This document shows positions 1-10,070 of a stretch of 64,000 nucleotides of DNA, in pieces. The stretch lies in assembly GCF_963082655.1 (NCBI RefSeq), contig NC_081553.1:207146435-207210434 (forward strand), in the 5' to 3' direction. Made by a program: the position numbers and the translations under genes. This DNA is from Stomoxys calcitrans (Eukaryota; Arthropoda; Insecta; Diptera; Muscidae). The stretch's first letter is position 1. Every line of letters begins with the position of its first letter. The notes below the pieces were generated by a model that saw nothing but the letters and a program-made list of their open reading frames with translations, did no database searches and was not told the DNA's origin.

Positions 1-94
1 AATCTCTCTTCTATCATCAGTAGCAAAGACGCTTGAGACATTACTCCTCCCAAATCTCATATGTCGACGATTGTTCGTCATGGCATCAAGCCCA

Positions 95-262
95 CCGGAT
101 GCCACCGTAGCGCAGAGGTTAGCATGTCCGCCTATGACGCTGAACGCCTGGGTTCGAAACCTGGCGAGACCATCAGAAAAAAAAAATATAAAAAAAATTT
201 CAACGGTGGTTTTCCCCTCCTAATGCTGGCAACATTTGTGAGGTACTATGCCACGTAACAAC
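95..262 (+). repeat. tRNA-headed SINE copy, 3'-truncated
   Basis: A tRNA-like head is followed by an A-rich spacer and a body. The head has a box A-like stretch (GTAGCGCAGAGGTTAGC) and a box B-like GGTTCGAAACC, so an internal Pol III promoter is likely. Related copies lie near 3935, 35060, 41820, 42786, 44570, 47328 and 50045. It sits in a Fem-1 intron antisense to the gene. Confidence 0.75.
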
Positions 263-272
263 ATGACCTAGC

Positions 273-375
273 CTTGCGTGGGCTAGGTCATATTGTCAGA
301 ACGAATGAAGGAGCTCCAGCAAAGAAGTATTTTGAAGGCAAACACGGTGGTACACGCAAACCCAGCACTCAGTAT
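273..375 (+). pseudogene. Fragment of RTE/craft-like non-LTR retrotransposon C-terminus
   Basis: The plus frame reads a GLGHIVR...APAKKYFEGK..GGTRKP pattern, the conserved tail of an RTE-like polymerase protein. It closely matches the longer copy at 51690-52011. Only about 35 codons remain. It abuts the SINE at 95-262. Confidence 0.65.
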
Positions 376-530
376 CATAAGCGCAACTAGAACCTATGCG
401 CCATGGTGGCCTAAAATTTAAAAGTCTAACTCATCGTAGAAAAACCTCTCATAAGAGTAAAAAAAAAATCATAAAACTTATCAGTCACATTTTCTCCAAT
501 ATAATGTATAAACTATTCTAAAACACTTAC

Positions 531-1419
531 TATATGCGCTCCATTATCCAACAGGACCTTTGCAATATTTGGCCATTTGGGATATACCAAAGCGGCCAGA
601 TGCAAAGGGGTATTGCCCAAATCATCGGTAGCATTAGGATCTGCTCCCACCTCCAACAAAGCCTTGGCTAAATACGGTGAGGGAAATTGACATGCTGGAT
701 AACGGCCAACCAAAGTGCCCTCACGATAGCAGGCATAATGCAGAGCTGTACGTCCAGAGCGAACAGCAACATTGAGACGATTTAATTTGTAGAGGGCCAC
801 TAGGATATCTCTTCGCATTTTGGGACAGCAGCTCTCATCATCTATTAGCCAGGCTAATAGGCAACCAATGTGTAAAGCACTGACCAGAGCACGACTGAGA
901 GCATTGGGATCGTTATTGCAATCATGAATGGAGGAGGATGAAGATGAGGCGGAGGAGGAGGAGGAGACGACTTGTTGTTGTTGCTGATGGTGGTGATGAT
1001 GCTGATGCTGATGCTGCTCCTGCTGGTGTTGTTCTGCGGCTGAGGTTGTTGTGCTGCTCTTCTGCTGTTCCATCGACCAACTTTGTCCTGCAAGTGAGGA
1101 GGAGGAGGAGGAGACAGTAGCAGCAACTGATTGCAACAATTGTTGCTTTTGAAAATTGGACAAACCTCGCTCAACCTCAATGACAGCCTTATTGAAGATC
1201 ATCAACATGTCACAGGCCTCTATGGAGGGCACCACACGACCCCGTGGTAATAAACGGCCCGCTTCCATCATCATAAAGCTAAAGAGTTCGGCAAAGGATA
1301 GCAACGAGGATTGGGTCATGGGACTTAGGGGTGGTAGGATTTTCTGTTGCATCGTTAAAGCATACGTCCAAAGGTCAATGCACCGATCGAAACGACCTGC
1401 GTCGGCATAATGAGCACCT
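531..1419 (-). CDS. Fem-1: Fem-1 exon 3 (FEM1 family, Cullin-2 substrate receptor)
   Basis: This is the third coding exon of the Fem-1 orthologue. The acceptor (TTACAG) completes an AGA codon with two bases from exon 2, giving the family motif YYIRFRGAHYADAGRF. The donor GTAAGT follows ...DNGAHI in phase 0. It encodes the TPR-like middle (DLWTYALTMQQKILPP) and C-terminal ankyrin repeats (RSGRTALHYAC, GNTPLHLAALVYP). FEM1 proteins are known receptors of CUL2 ubiquitin ligases that recognise C-terminal degrons. Residues about 444-505 are a low-complexity Ser/Gln/His insertion absent from vertebrate FEM1. The remaining C-terminal residues are not in the window, so the gene continues left of position 1. 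Predicted length so far is 637 residues. Confidence 0.93.
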
Positions 1420-1487
1420 CTGTAAGAAGCAAACAAACGGAAATATTAAAACCATATTTTAGGCTCCCCTCAGGAATGACAACTCAC
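1420..1487 (-). other. Fem-1: Fem-1 intron 2 (68 bp)
   Basis: A short intron between exons 2 and 3. The donor is GTGAGT (plus 1482-1487) and the acceptor AG is at 1420-1421. It splits an Arg codon after its second base. Confidence 0.9.
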
Positions 1488-2449
1488 CTAAAGCGTATAT
1501 AATAACTAGTATCTGGATGTGTGGGACCTAAGATCCTTTGTCTAATAACTAATGCCTGCATGCGCATTTCGTCCGGATCCAAGACAAGTTCTTCCAAATC
1601 CTCTATGGTCGTCACCTCTGTTACATACTCGTAGGCAGCTATGGGCTCGTGGACTTCTTTTGGTATCTTCGGTACTACATTACGCTCCTCCATGGCTCTT
1701 CGCCACAGCGATAGAGCACTAACCATGTCGCGTTTCTTATCCACATAGGTAGCGCCCAACAGTTCCAGGGCATCGATGCGGCTCTCTCGTGTAACACAGG
1801 GCAAGGTAATTAAATGTTCAACAATGGGCACATGGCCCGTTACACTAGCTGCCAGCAGCGGTGTCATGCCATAGTAGTCCACCTCCATTGTGGCACCATG
1901 TTTCAAGAGTAACTGCAATATCTCCAAGGAACCCGATTCGGCACAATCGTGCAACGCTGTATTACCCTTCACACTGCATCGATTCACATTCGCCTTGAGT
2001 GACAACAAATACTTGGCAATCTTAAAGTGTCCCTTGTAGCAGGCAATCATTAGGCAGGTGTGACCATGGCGATTTGCCACTTCGAAATCGGCACCATTGT
2101 GTATTAAATATTTGACTATTTCAAAATGGCCATCGAAACATGCTGCTCTCAGGGGTGTTGAATTCGTTCGTGTCGTACTATTCACATTTGCTCCATGTCT
2201 GACTAAGAGTTTGACTATGCCCAAATGGCCGGCCGCCGAGGCACACCACAGGGGTGGGGCGTCTTCAATTGGTTCGCCATCGAAACTGACTGAGCCCACT
2301 TGTTCCACATCTGCCTGGCACCATGTTAATAAATATTCTACAATTTTGCTGTGTCCATTGCGACAGGATATGACCAAGGGTGTGGCGCCATTGACTTTCG
2401 ATGATATGAGCATAGAAATCTCTGAAGCTGATCTGCCATTGAGAGCACT
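1488..2449 (-). CDS. Fem-1: Fem-1 exon 2 (N-terminal ankyrin-repeat domain)
   Basis: The main ankyrin exon. Reading from the acceptor at 2449 gives SALNGRSASEIS, then NGATPLVISCRNGH, APPLWCASAAGH, NSTPLRAACFDGH, HTCLMIACYKGH, NTALHDCAESG and GMTPLLAASVTGH: at least six ankyrin repeats, each with the TPL...A..GH core. The later RIDALELLGATYVDKKRD and LVIRQRILGPTHPDTSYY are FEM1 signatures preceding the TPR-like segment. The frame is open upstream of the Met at 2413, and the AG at 2450-2451 gives a phase-0 junction to exon 1, so the Met at 2413 is internal. In FEM1A/C this N-terminal ankyrin domain binds the C-terminal degron. Confidence 0.95.
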
Positions 2450-3030
2450 CTGTAATGAGAAAGAAATGGGGAAAAAATTTAAGTAAAATAGAAACTACAA
2501 CATGTTTTAAAAATGATTAAAATATAAACACCGAATGCAAAACTTTGCCTGAATAGAGAAACGCTGACTATTCGGGTCTCCTAGCATAGGTAATCAAAGA
2601 ATATGGGATCCTAATGGCGGAAAGTGGAGAGACACCACCAAATATTGCGTATTGCCGATTGGCGGAACTGAAGCAGTTTACCACTCCACCCTTTAAAAGA
2701 AATCTCACTAAAATTTGAGTACATAGATTGGGAACCTAAAATTGTTGTAGCACATTTTGTTGACCAATATCCCCGGACTATGTATGTTGATGTTGTATGG
2801 TTCTGCAAAGAATTTTAATGATCTACTGTGACTTAAGATTGCTGAATGAAAATGAAATCACAAGCACGAAGTTAATTTTTAGTGGTCCCAAGAATTTTTC
2901 AAGTTTTAACTTGGATTTTATAAACAAATTTTATTCGTTTCGGTTTTTAGTTCTAGCTGGATTTTTTCTAAGCCTCGGTTATGCGATCAGTTTAAGAGGG
3001 CTTAACTGGTTTTTAATCCCCATCATTCCT
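2450..3030. other. Intronic sequence, nothing recognised
   Basis: AT-rich unique-looking DNA downstream of the acceptor. I see no exon, element end or RNA gene. Confidence 0.5.
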
Positions 3031-3620
3031 GTTATTCTCTTGCACTCTCTTCCTATCTCTCTCTTCCTCTCTCTCTTACTTTCTTCCCTTCTCTATTATT
3101 CTTTATTTCCCATTCTCTTACTCCTTTTCTCTCTCATTACCATCCGTTCTCTATTTCCCTCTCTATTCCCCTTTCTTTTTCACTCTCTATTTCCCTCTCT
3201 CTTCCTTCCCTTTCCCTTCCCTTCTCTCTTCCCTTCTCTCTCCCCTTCTCTCTTCCATTCCCTCTTTTCCTCCTACACATTCATCTTTCTCTCTTCTACT
3301 CGTTCACTCTTATTATTTTTATTACTATTACTCTTCCCTTCTCTCTTTATAACCTCAATTCTCATTCCTCTGCATATCTCTCTTCCTTTCTCCCTTTGTA
3401 TTGTATGTAACTTCCTTTCGTTCTATCTTTATAACTTCCTTTCTCTTCCTCTCTCTGATCCGTTTTCTCTCTCTCATACTACTCATCCCACATCTCTTCA
3501 TCTTTTGACTTCTCTTTCACTCTCCTTCTCTCTCTTTTTCTCTTATTCACTCTATATCTTCCTTTCGCTTTGTCTCTATCTACCACACTCTTTCCCTGTT
3601 GGTGCGAAGTCGGACTGGAA
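3030..3620. repeat. Imperfect polypyrimidine (CT-rich) tract
   Basis: Nearly 600 bases made mainly of CTCT, TTCC and CTTT runs on the plus strand. It reads as purine (GAGA-like) on the Fem-1 sense strand. The long plus-strand open frame here (rich in Ser, Leu, Phe, Pro) is a by-product of the composition. The tract resumes near 3690-3720, 3870-3930, 4230-4379 and 4617-4970. Confidence 0.9.
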
Positions 3621-3934
3621 TGTAATTGGAAACCTTAAATTCCCCTGAAACGTTGGTCAATGATTTGGACTGTATATGATATGAACTGCCTGTTTCTTTC
3701 TCTGCTCTCTCTTTGTCTTCCAATGTTTTAGGTCGATTGTAAAGCTGGAAACCATTTCCTTGGAGGTATTGACCTTTGCGTCAAAGGCAAAGCAAGACAA
3801 GACCATACACAATGCGAGTGGGGGATTTGGGATTGATTAGGGGCTTAACTCGTATTTTACTATCCGTTTTTTTCTTCTATTTTTCTCTCCTCTCTCCATT
3901 TCCCTCTTTCCCTTTCTATGTCTCTCTTGCAGAT

Positions 3935-4222
3935 TTGTCCATGAAGGCTCTATAAAGGAACAGGGGCTAACTTCTTACATACCAAAGTATGCTATACGAT
4001 TCAAGTTTAAGCTCAATAATAAGGGGCCTCCTTTTTATAGGCCAGTCCGAAGGGCGTGCCGCAGTATGACACATCTTTGGAGAGAAGTCTTTACATGACA
4101 AAGCACCTCACAAATGTCGGCAACATTAGGAGGGGATAACCACAACTTAACATTTTTTTAAGATGTTCTCACTAGGATTCGCACCGTCATAGGCGGAAAT
4201 GGTAACCTCTGCGCTACGGTGG
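3935..4222 (-). repeat. tRNA-headed SINE, near full-length
   Basis: Reverse copy. The tRNA-like head lies at about 4150-4222 (reverse of CTCTGCGCTACGGTGGC at the right) and the body runs leftward through the GGTTATCCCCTCCTAATG-like block and the block ending near TTCCTTTATAGAGCC. It matches the copies at 44567-44890 and 47328-47570. Confidence 0.75.
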
Positions 4223-4229
4223 CTTTCTC

Positions 4230-4970
4230 TAACTGCTTCTATCTCTCCTTTTCTTCTGCTTCAATCTATCTCTCTCTATCTACCTCCCTATCTCTCTATC
4301 TCCTTTATTATCCTTTCTCTCTATCTCCATCTCTTTCTCGCTCAATCTATTTCACTATCTCTCTCGATCTCTCTTTCTATTGGGTTGCCCAAAAAGTAAT
4401 TGCGGATTTTTCATATAGTCGGCGTTGACAAATTTTTTCACAGCTTGTGACGCTGTAATTGCATTCTTTCTTCTGTCAGTTATCAGCTGTAACTTTTAGC
4501 TTGCTTTAGAAAAAAAGTGTAAAAAAAGTATATTTGATTAAAGTTCATTCTAAGTTTTATAAAAAATGCATTTACTTTCTTTTAAAAAATCCGCAATTAC
4601 TTTTTGGGAAACCCAATAGATTCCCTCTCTATCTCACAAACTTCTCTCTATCTCTTTATCTTCTGTCTCTATTGCCCTCTCTCTCTATTTTCTCTCTCTA
4701 TCACCAACTCTCTCTCTCTCTATTTTTTCTATCCCCTTCTTTCTATCTATATCTCTACCTTCCTCTATCTCCCTCTCTCTATCTATAACTCTACCTTCCT
4801 CTACCTCCCTCTCTCTATCTATATATCTCTATTCTTCTACCTTACTTCATCCAATATCTCTTTTTCCCACATGTTTTCTATATTTTCCTCTCTGTTCTTC
4901 TATTTTCCTACCTCTTCGTCTATTTTCCACCCTCTTCGTATCTCTCTTACTGTTCTAGTCATTCCGTTTG
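4230..4970. repeat. Polypyrimidine tract interrupted by a MITE
   Basis: CTCTCTAT-rich DNA on both sides of the mariner MITE at 4380-4616. It was one tract before that insertion. Confidence 0.85.
4380..4616. mobile_element. Mariner-derived MITE, 237 bp
   Basis: Inverted terminal repeats starting TTGGGTTGCCCAAAAAGTAA and ending in the complement (one mismatch at the right end), flanked by TA on both sides. It has no transposase frame. Copies of the same length lie at 18987-19223 and 26985-27220, with an interrupted copy at 11170-12675. TA targets and the TIR place it with mariner elements; the internal part looks like a mariner leader joined to a tail. Confidence 0.9.
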
Positions 4971-5390
4971 TAACACCTCGCAATATTGATCTGAGAACCT
5001 ATAGAGTACGTATTTTCTTGACCATCTTGCCATACTGAGCTGATCTAACCATGTTCATCCGTCTGTCGAAATTACGATTACTTTCGAACGAATAAAGATA
5101 TACGCTACAATTGTTGCACCGATACTTCTTATCGATGTATATCGTTTGGGGCATATCGGTTCAGATTTGGATATAGCCCATATAAACCATATACACCAAT
5201 CCTCAATTTTGGCTTCTTGAACCCCTAGTGGAAACTGAAGTCTTTCACCCGATTTGACACAAGGATTTTTCTTAAATACCGTTATCTCGATAAGAATTCT
5301 TGAGATCACATAATCCTTAATCAATCCCGATTTGAGTGTTATAAAGAAATTCAAATACAAACTGAGTTAATAAGAGAAAACTTTTTGCGG
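4970..5390 (+). repeat. Diverged 5' part of the ATACCC...CTTG tandem-repeat element
   Basis: Contains the characteristic blocks (ATCTGAGAACCTATAGAG, CATGTTCATCCGTCTGTCG, ATCGGTTCAGATTTGGATA) in the order found at 11264-12530, but strongly mutated. No clear 3' end is present. Confidence 0.6.
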
Positions 5391-5414
5391 ATTCCATGAT
5401 GGTGGGTACCCAAG

Positions 5415-5841
5415 TAGAGCTGGCAAGCTATCGCTATTCGCAACAATCGATATTTACGATATTTCTCATAATAAATATCGATACTATCGTTTATTTCCCA
5501 TCACCTATATTTCAAACGAATATTAGAAGTAAAAATCAAGTGATCGATTTATATGGAAGCAATATCAATGCACAGACTGATATAAAACCAAATTTAACAG
5601 TTAAGTCAGTTGAAAGTCATGAGAGAAATCATTGTACAAAATGTAAGCCCAATCGGATGAAAATAGCGCCATCTATAGGCGCAATGTGTCTTATAGGATA
5701 CATTCAGTGTCGGGTAGCTTATTTTTGTTCAATTAAAAAAAATAACTTTGACGTTAGTATCGATAGGAAAAATATCAATCGATATTCAGACAAAAAATAA
5801 AATATCGATAGTATCGACAGTGCCATATTTTGCCAGCTCTA
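5415..5841. mobile_element. hAT-like MITE, 427 bp, perfect 8-bp TSD
   Basis: Termini TAGAGCTGGCAA...and its inverse TTGCCAGCTCTA are flanked by an identical 8-bp duplication, TACCCAAG (5407-5414 and 5842-5849). Eight-base duplications are typical of hAT elements. No transposase frame is present. Both ends are packed with ATCGATA/CGATA motifs. Two further copies lie at 39141-39571 and 47707-48106. Confidence 0.88.
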
Positions 5842-5849
5842 TACCCAAG

Positions 5850-6594
5850 ATTCTGTGCGGCCAAACTTGTTTTATAGTGATTTTATATTGATTTGTGGTC
5901 AAGCCATTTTTTATTAAACCACTGCCAGCACGTTTATCCGCTTTTTATTCACAATAGCAAGTTCTACAAACTTTCCTTAAATGAAATAAAAGTTCTTTGT
6001 GTTTTATTAAAATAATCTTTTGAATTTGCCATTAAAGGAAATTGCAAGTTTTTTTCTCTACTGGCACTACATGATGTTTATATCTATAAAACAAATGAAT
6101 AATGATGTATTTATTGTTTATAAATGCCAACAAAAATTCAAAACATCTTTCCTTATAAAGAAGAAAACAAAAAACGAAAACTTTATTAAAATATTCAAAC
6201 AAATAACGTGAGTTAATGTACATAGATAGAGGTAGTACATATTTAGACAAAAGAGCCAACTGAGCTTTGACAATTTATAACAAATAAAGACAAGTTATCT
6301 GTTCTTTACGAGTTTATATAAAAGTTGATTATTAGATTTTATCTTAAACGAAAGCAATTACTTATATGTGATGGGAATATACTTTTTGGATTTTCAGGAA
6401 ATATAGAAATACAATGGTAGAAATCAGTTAACATTTTCAGATTTAATTTATGATATATTGACAAAAATGGCAGTGAACTAATAAATCAAATCCTTCCAAA
6501 AAAGGCCTATGGGAGGGCTTTTGAACTTTGGTACCTCCAATTTCATGCCAAATGAAATTTCAAAAATGTCCACTGATTAAAAAGAGATTGATAA
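5850..6594. other. AT-rich intronic spacer
   Basis: I see no coding region, element end or structured RNA here. Confidence 0.5.
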
Positions 6595-6969
6595 CAAGTA
6601 AAAAGGCGTTATATTCGGCCGGGCTGAACTTTGGATACCTACCACCTCGGGTATATATGTAAACCACCTTTCGTCGAAATCCGGTTAAAAAAGCATACCT
6701 TATGCCTCATAACAGCTATATAGAAATAGGTTCCGATTTGGACCAAAATTCATTATTCAATTGTTTATAACAAAATATTGTTCTTTTTAGTAAATATATC
6801 TAAAAATAAACCGATCTGAACCATATACAATGCGGATGTCGAAAAGCCTAATATTAGTCACTGTGTCAAATTTCAGTGAAATTGGATTATAAATGCGCCT
6901 TTCTGTGTAGCCAAAACTTTAAATCGAGATATCGATCTATATGTCAGCTATATCTGGTCTGTATACTGT

Positions 6970-7473
6970 ATGCCAATACTTAAATCGATACCTGTAAGCA
7001 AAATAGAGTATATACTGGTTGAGGTATCTACACTTAATAACACTAAAGTTTCATTAGTTTGCTTTTATCGTCCACGCAATAATGTTGAATATACTGATAT
7101 GTTAGAGAACATAAAAACTGTTTCTTTGAACTACAATGTTATTGTCATTACTGGTGACTTCAATAGTAATATCCTGGTTGAAAATACTCTTACAAATTAC
7201 ATGGAATCACTTGAACTCTTTTTGACTAACTCAACTGTTTCTACACATTTCACAAGCACATCTTCAAGTCTTCTCGATCTGTTTTTCGTGAGTCAAAAGT
7301 CAAAGGTATTGTTATATGATCAGTTATCTGCTTATGGATTTTCTAAACATGATTTGAATAAAACTAAAACCTATCGAGATTTTAAAAATATTGTTTTTAT
7401 TGCATTAAATCGAAATTTTTCTGGAATACATTGCGTTTTTATTTATCAACTACCGACTTTATTTATCAACTAA
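6970..7473 (+). pseudogene. Non-LTR retrotransposon endonuclease fragment
   Basis: The frame shows VSLVCFYRPRNN, VIVITGDFNSNI and GFSKHDL, matching the APE-type endonuclease of non-LTR elements (catalytic GDFN and the terminal S..HD motif). The N-terminal part is missing, and the frame diverges from the family after the SKHD motif, consistent with a deletion. Not functional. Confidence 0.75.
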
Positions 7474-7488
7474 AGCTTTGAATGCATT

Positions 7489-7757
7489 ATGTCTTATCAA
7501 ATTAGTAACTTTCTAACTGAGAGTGACTTACTATCTGACAGACAATCTACCGGATATCGGACGAAAAGAAGCTGCTGCACCGCTCTGTTAGATGTTAGTC
7601 AAAACCTTCGCCAAAACATGGATGACAAAATGGTGTCGTTCTTACTTCTTTTGGAACACAGTAAAGCATTTGATACCGTTGATAATCATATTCTGATATT
7701 AAAACTGCAAAAACTGTTTAATTTTTCTCATACCGCATGTAAACTTATGCTATCATA
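7489..7757 (+). pseudogene. Non-LTR reverse transcriptase, 5' part, cut by Tc1
   Basis: LLSDRQSTGYRTKRSCCTAL and EHSKAFDTVDNHIL are RT motifs (the D of KAFDTVD is a catalytic-site Asp). The frame stops at the Tc1 insertion at 7758. After removal of the transposon the frame continues into LSY/MSQRAQTVV at 9405. Confidence 0.8.
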
Positions 7758-7759
7758 TA

Positions 7760-9402
7760 CAGCGGTCAAAAAAAGTATTCATCATTCAATGTTTTTTTTT
7801 TAATAAGTCTACAAAAGACAATTGGAATAAAAACATATTAAACTAATGATGCAGTAGTGCTTGTGTGATATATATGTACACAATTTCATTGTTTTTAAAG
7901 AAAAAAATAGTATTTATTGGAACAAAAAGGCCCATTTTACAGCTGAACACAAAAAATTAAACAAAAAAAGTATTCATCATTGCAAAAAAACAAAAAAATA
8001 AATAACATAATTTAAAAAAAAAAATTAATACTTTGTTATTCGACCACCGCGTCTTATAACTTCTTTTAAACGGTTTGACATCGATTGGACTAATTTAGCG
8101 GTTATATTTTGGTCTATATTAGTCCATTCCTCCATTATCACCTGTTGCATTTGACTCTTGCTCGAAAAATTGCGCGTTCTCAATTTGCGTTCGAGATGTT
8201 CCCAAAGATGTTCAATTGGGTTCAAGTCGGGACTTTGAGGAGGATTTTTAATGACTTTGGGGCAGTTATACAGCATCCACATCTTGGTATTTAAAGCAGA
8301 ATGTTTGGGGTCATTATCTTGATAATATTGAAAGTTATTACCAAGCCCAAGTTTTACAGCACTATCTTTTAAATTCCTCTTTAAAATGTCAATGTAATAC
8401 TTATGATCCATTACTCCATTAATAATTTCAAGATTTCCCGCTCCTGAAGCCGCCATACACCCCCAAACCATTAAACCACCTCCACCATGTTTTACAGTAG
8501 CAACTGTGTTTCGTTCTTCAAGCCTGTATTTGGTTTTCTGTACACTATGACCTTTCCATCGCACCCAAAAAGATTAAACTTGCTCTCGTCTGCAAAAATG
8601 ACTGTTTTCCAAAATGATTCGGGCTGTTTTACATACATTTTTGCGAAGTTTAGCCTTTTCACTCGGTTTATTTTATTTATAAAGGGCTTCTTACGTGCAG
8701 TTTTTCCTCTGTAACTATGCCTTTTGAGTGTATTTCGAATTGTTTGTGTAGTAACTTCCTTCCCTAAATATTCCATAGTGTTTTTACGAAGAATGGTCGC
8801 ATTTGTCTTCGGAGTTTTCTGAACTTGCCGCACTAGCCAACGCACATCTCCAACTGAAAGTGCTTTTGGTCGACCAGATCTTGGTTTATTGTCAACAGTT
8901 TTCGTTTCTGTCCACTTTCTGATGATGGATTGTATAGTAGATCGTGGTCTATTTAATATTTCACTGATAGTTTTTTGAGTTAAACCATTCCTGTGGTGTT
9001 TTATTATCAAAACTTTTACCTCATCAGAAACCTCGTTTTGCTTACGACCCATTTTGACAAAAACTATATTTTCAATGAAATTAAATATTTGCTGTCAAGG
9101 GCAAAGCCTCCTTTACTAAATAAAACAGAAAAGGGGGATTCCCAAATAATATTTGAATTTGACTTTGATGATAGCACATCAATGATGAATACTTTTTTTG
9201 TTCTGTTTTTGGTGTTATTATATAAAATTGCATTTTTTGCGCTAATTAAATTTATTTTTTGAATTTATTTTAAAACATATTACGAAAAATAAACTATTGC
9301 ATAAAACTGCATTATTTGTTTACTTTAAATTTTCTTCAATTACCCAAAATAAGTGAATTTATTATCAATTTTGCTAATGATGAATACTTTTTTTGACCGC
9401 TG
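7760..9402. mobile_element. Tc1-type transposon, copy 1 (1643 bp, defective)
   Basis: 27-bp perfect terminal inverted repeats beginning CAGCGGTCAAAAAAAGTATT, flanked by TA (7758-7759 and 9403-9404). Inner copies of the GTATTCATCATT motif lie at about 7961-7981 and 9180-9200, giving an IR/DR arrangement. It is nearly identical to copy 2 at 36280-37920, with small run-length differences and a few substitutions. Confidence 0.95.
8025..9052 (-). pseudogene. Tc1-family transposase, frameshifted
   Basis: Same protein as the intact 342-residue transposase at 36542-37570, but split into two frames (8492-9052 and 8025-8564). Around 8520-8525 the sequence has AAGCCTG where copy 2 has AAGCTCTG, a one-base loss that breaks the frame after the KPNT motif. 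The HTH region, first catalytic Asp (FADES), second (QDNDPKH) and the Glu (LNPIEHLW) are all still present, so the damage is recent. Two substitutions against copy 2 are visible (KTARKK for RTARKK, KNPPQS for KTPPQS). Confidence 0.92.
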
Positions 9403-9404
9403 TA

Positions 9405-10070
9405 TGTCACAAAGAGCACAAACGGTAGTAAATGAAAGTCGTTACTCCAGTCTAATTGAACTATCAAAAGGCTCCATTTATGTCCTCCATTTATGTAAAT
9501 GATCTTCCAGATGTTCTAGCTAACTGTAAAACACAAATGTATGCCGATGATCTGCAGCTATATATTGGTACAAAAATAAGCGATATTCAAATATGTGTAT
9601 CTGATATAAACTATGATTTGAATCAAGTTTATAACTGGGCAAAAAATAATAAACTTGGCATAAACCTATCAAAGTCGAAACTACTTGTAATTCATCGACG
9701 TAAACTAGCTATCCTGAATAATTTAATTGTACATCTTAATAACACTTCAATACCACGAGTTGAAACTGCTTGTAACTTGGGATTAACTTTCAACTGCAAT
9801 TCAACTAATCAAATCAGTAAAATTCTTGGCAGAGTGTATGGAATGCTGCGTAATCTGTGGGCAGTCCGCCTCTCTACACCATTACAAATCCGCATGCTGC
9901 TTGCAAAATCATATCTGATTCCCACTCTCCTATATGGCTTCGAAGTTTTCTACAACTGTGATTTTGAAGATAATCGCAGACTTATTGTTGCTTTCAATGA
10001 CATTACCAGATACATCTTTAATAGACAACGCCATGAAAGTATTTCAAAGTATTTATTTAGAATTATCTAA
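9405..10070 (+). pseudogene. Non-LTR reverse transcriptase, 3' part with YADD box
   Basis: Continues the RT after the Tc1. SIYVNDLPDVLANC, MYADDLQLYIG (catalytic YADD), YNWAKNNKLGINLSKSK and NLGLTFN follow the order of Jockey/CR1-group elements. The GVPQGS..GPLLF stretch is lost by a small rearrangement near 9470-9490. A 3' untranslated AT-rich tail follows to about 10520. Confidence 0.82.

Noticed and set aside
99..175. Possible genuine tRNA gene
   Set aside because: Only box A/B-like motifs are kept, the cloverleaf does not close well, and the same head recurs joined to a shared body: a SINE.
938..1120. Arg-rich plus-strand frame
   Set aside because: Antisense of the Ser/Gln/His codon repeats in Fem-1 exon 3.
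2797..3648. 283-codon open frame rich in Ser, Leu, Phe and Pro
   Set aside because: It runs through the polypyrimidine tract; the composition alone removes stop codons. No domain or splice context.
4199..5038. Several overlapping open frames of Ser/Leu/Tyr-rich composition
   Set aside because: Same polypyrimidine artefact, partly overlapping a MITE.
8993..9262. 89-codon plus frame, identical at 37511-37780
   Set aside because: It is in the Tc1 terminal region, antisense and overlapping the transposase start; shared only because the transposon is duplicated.
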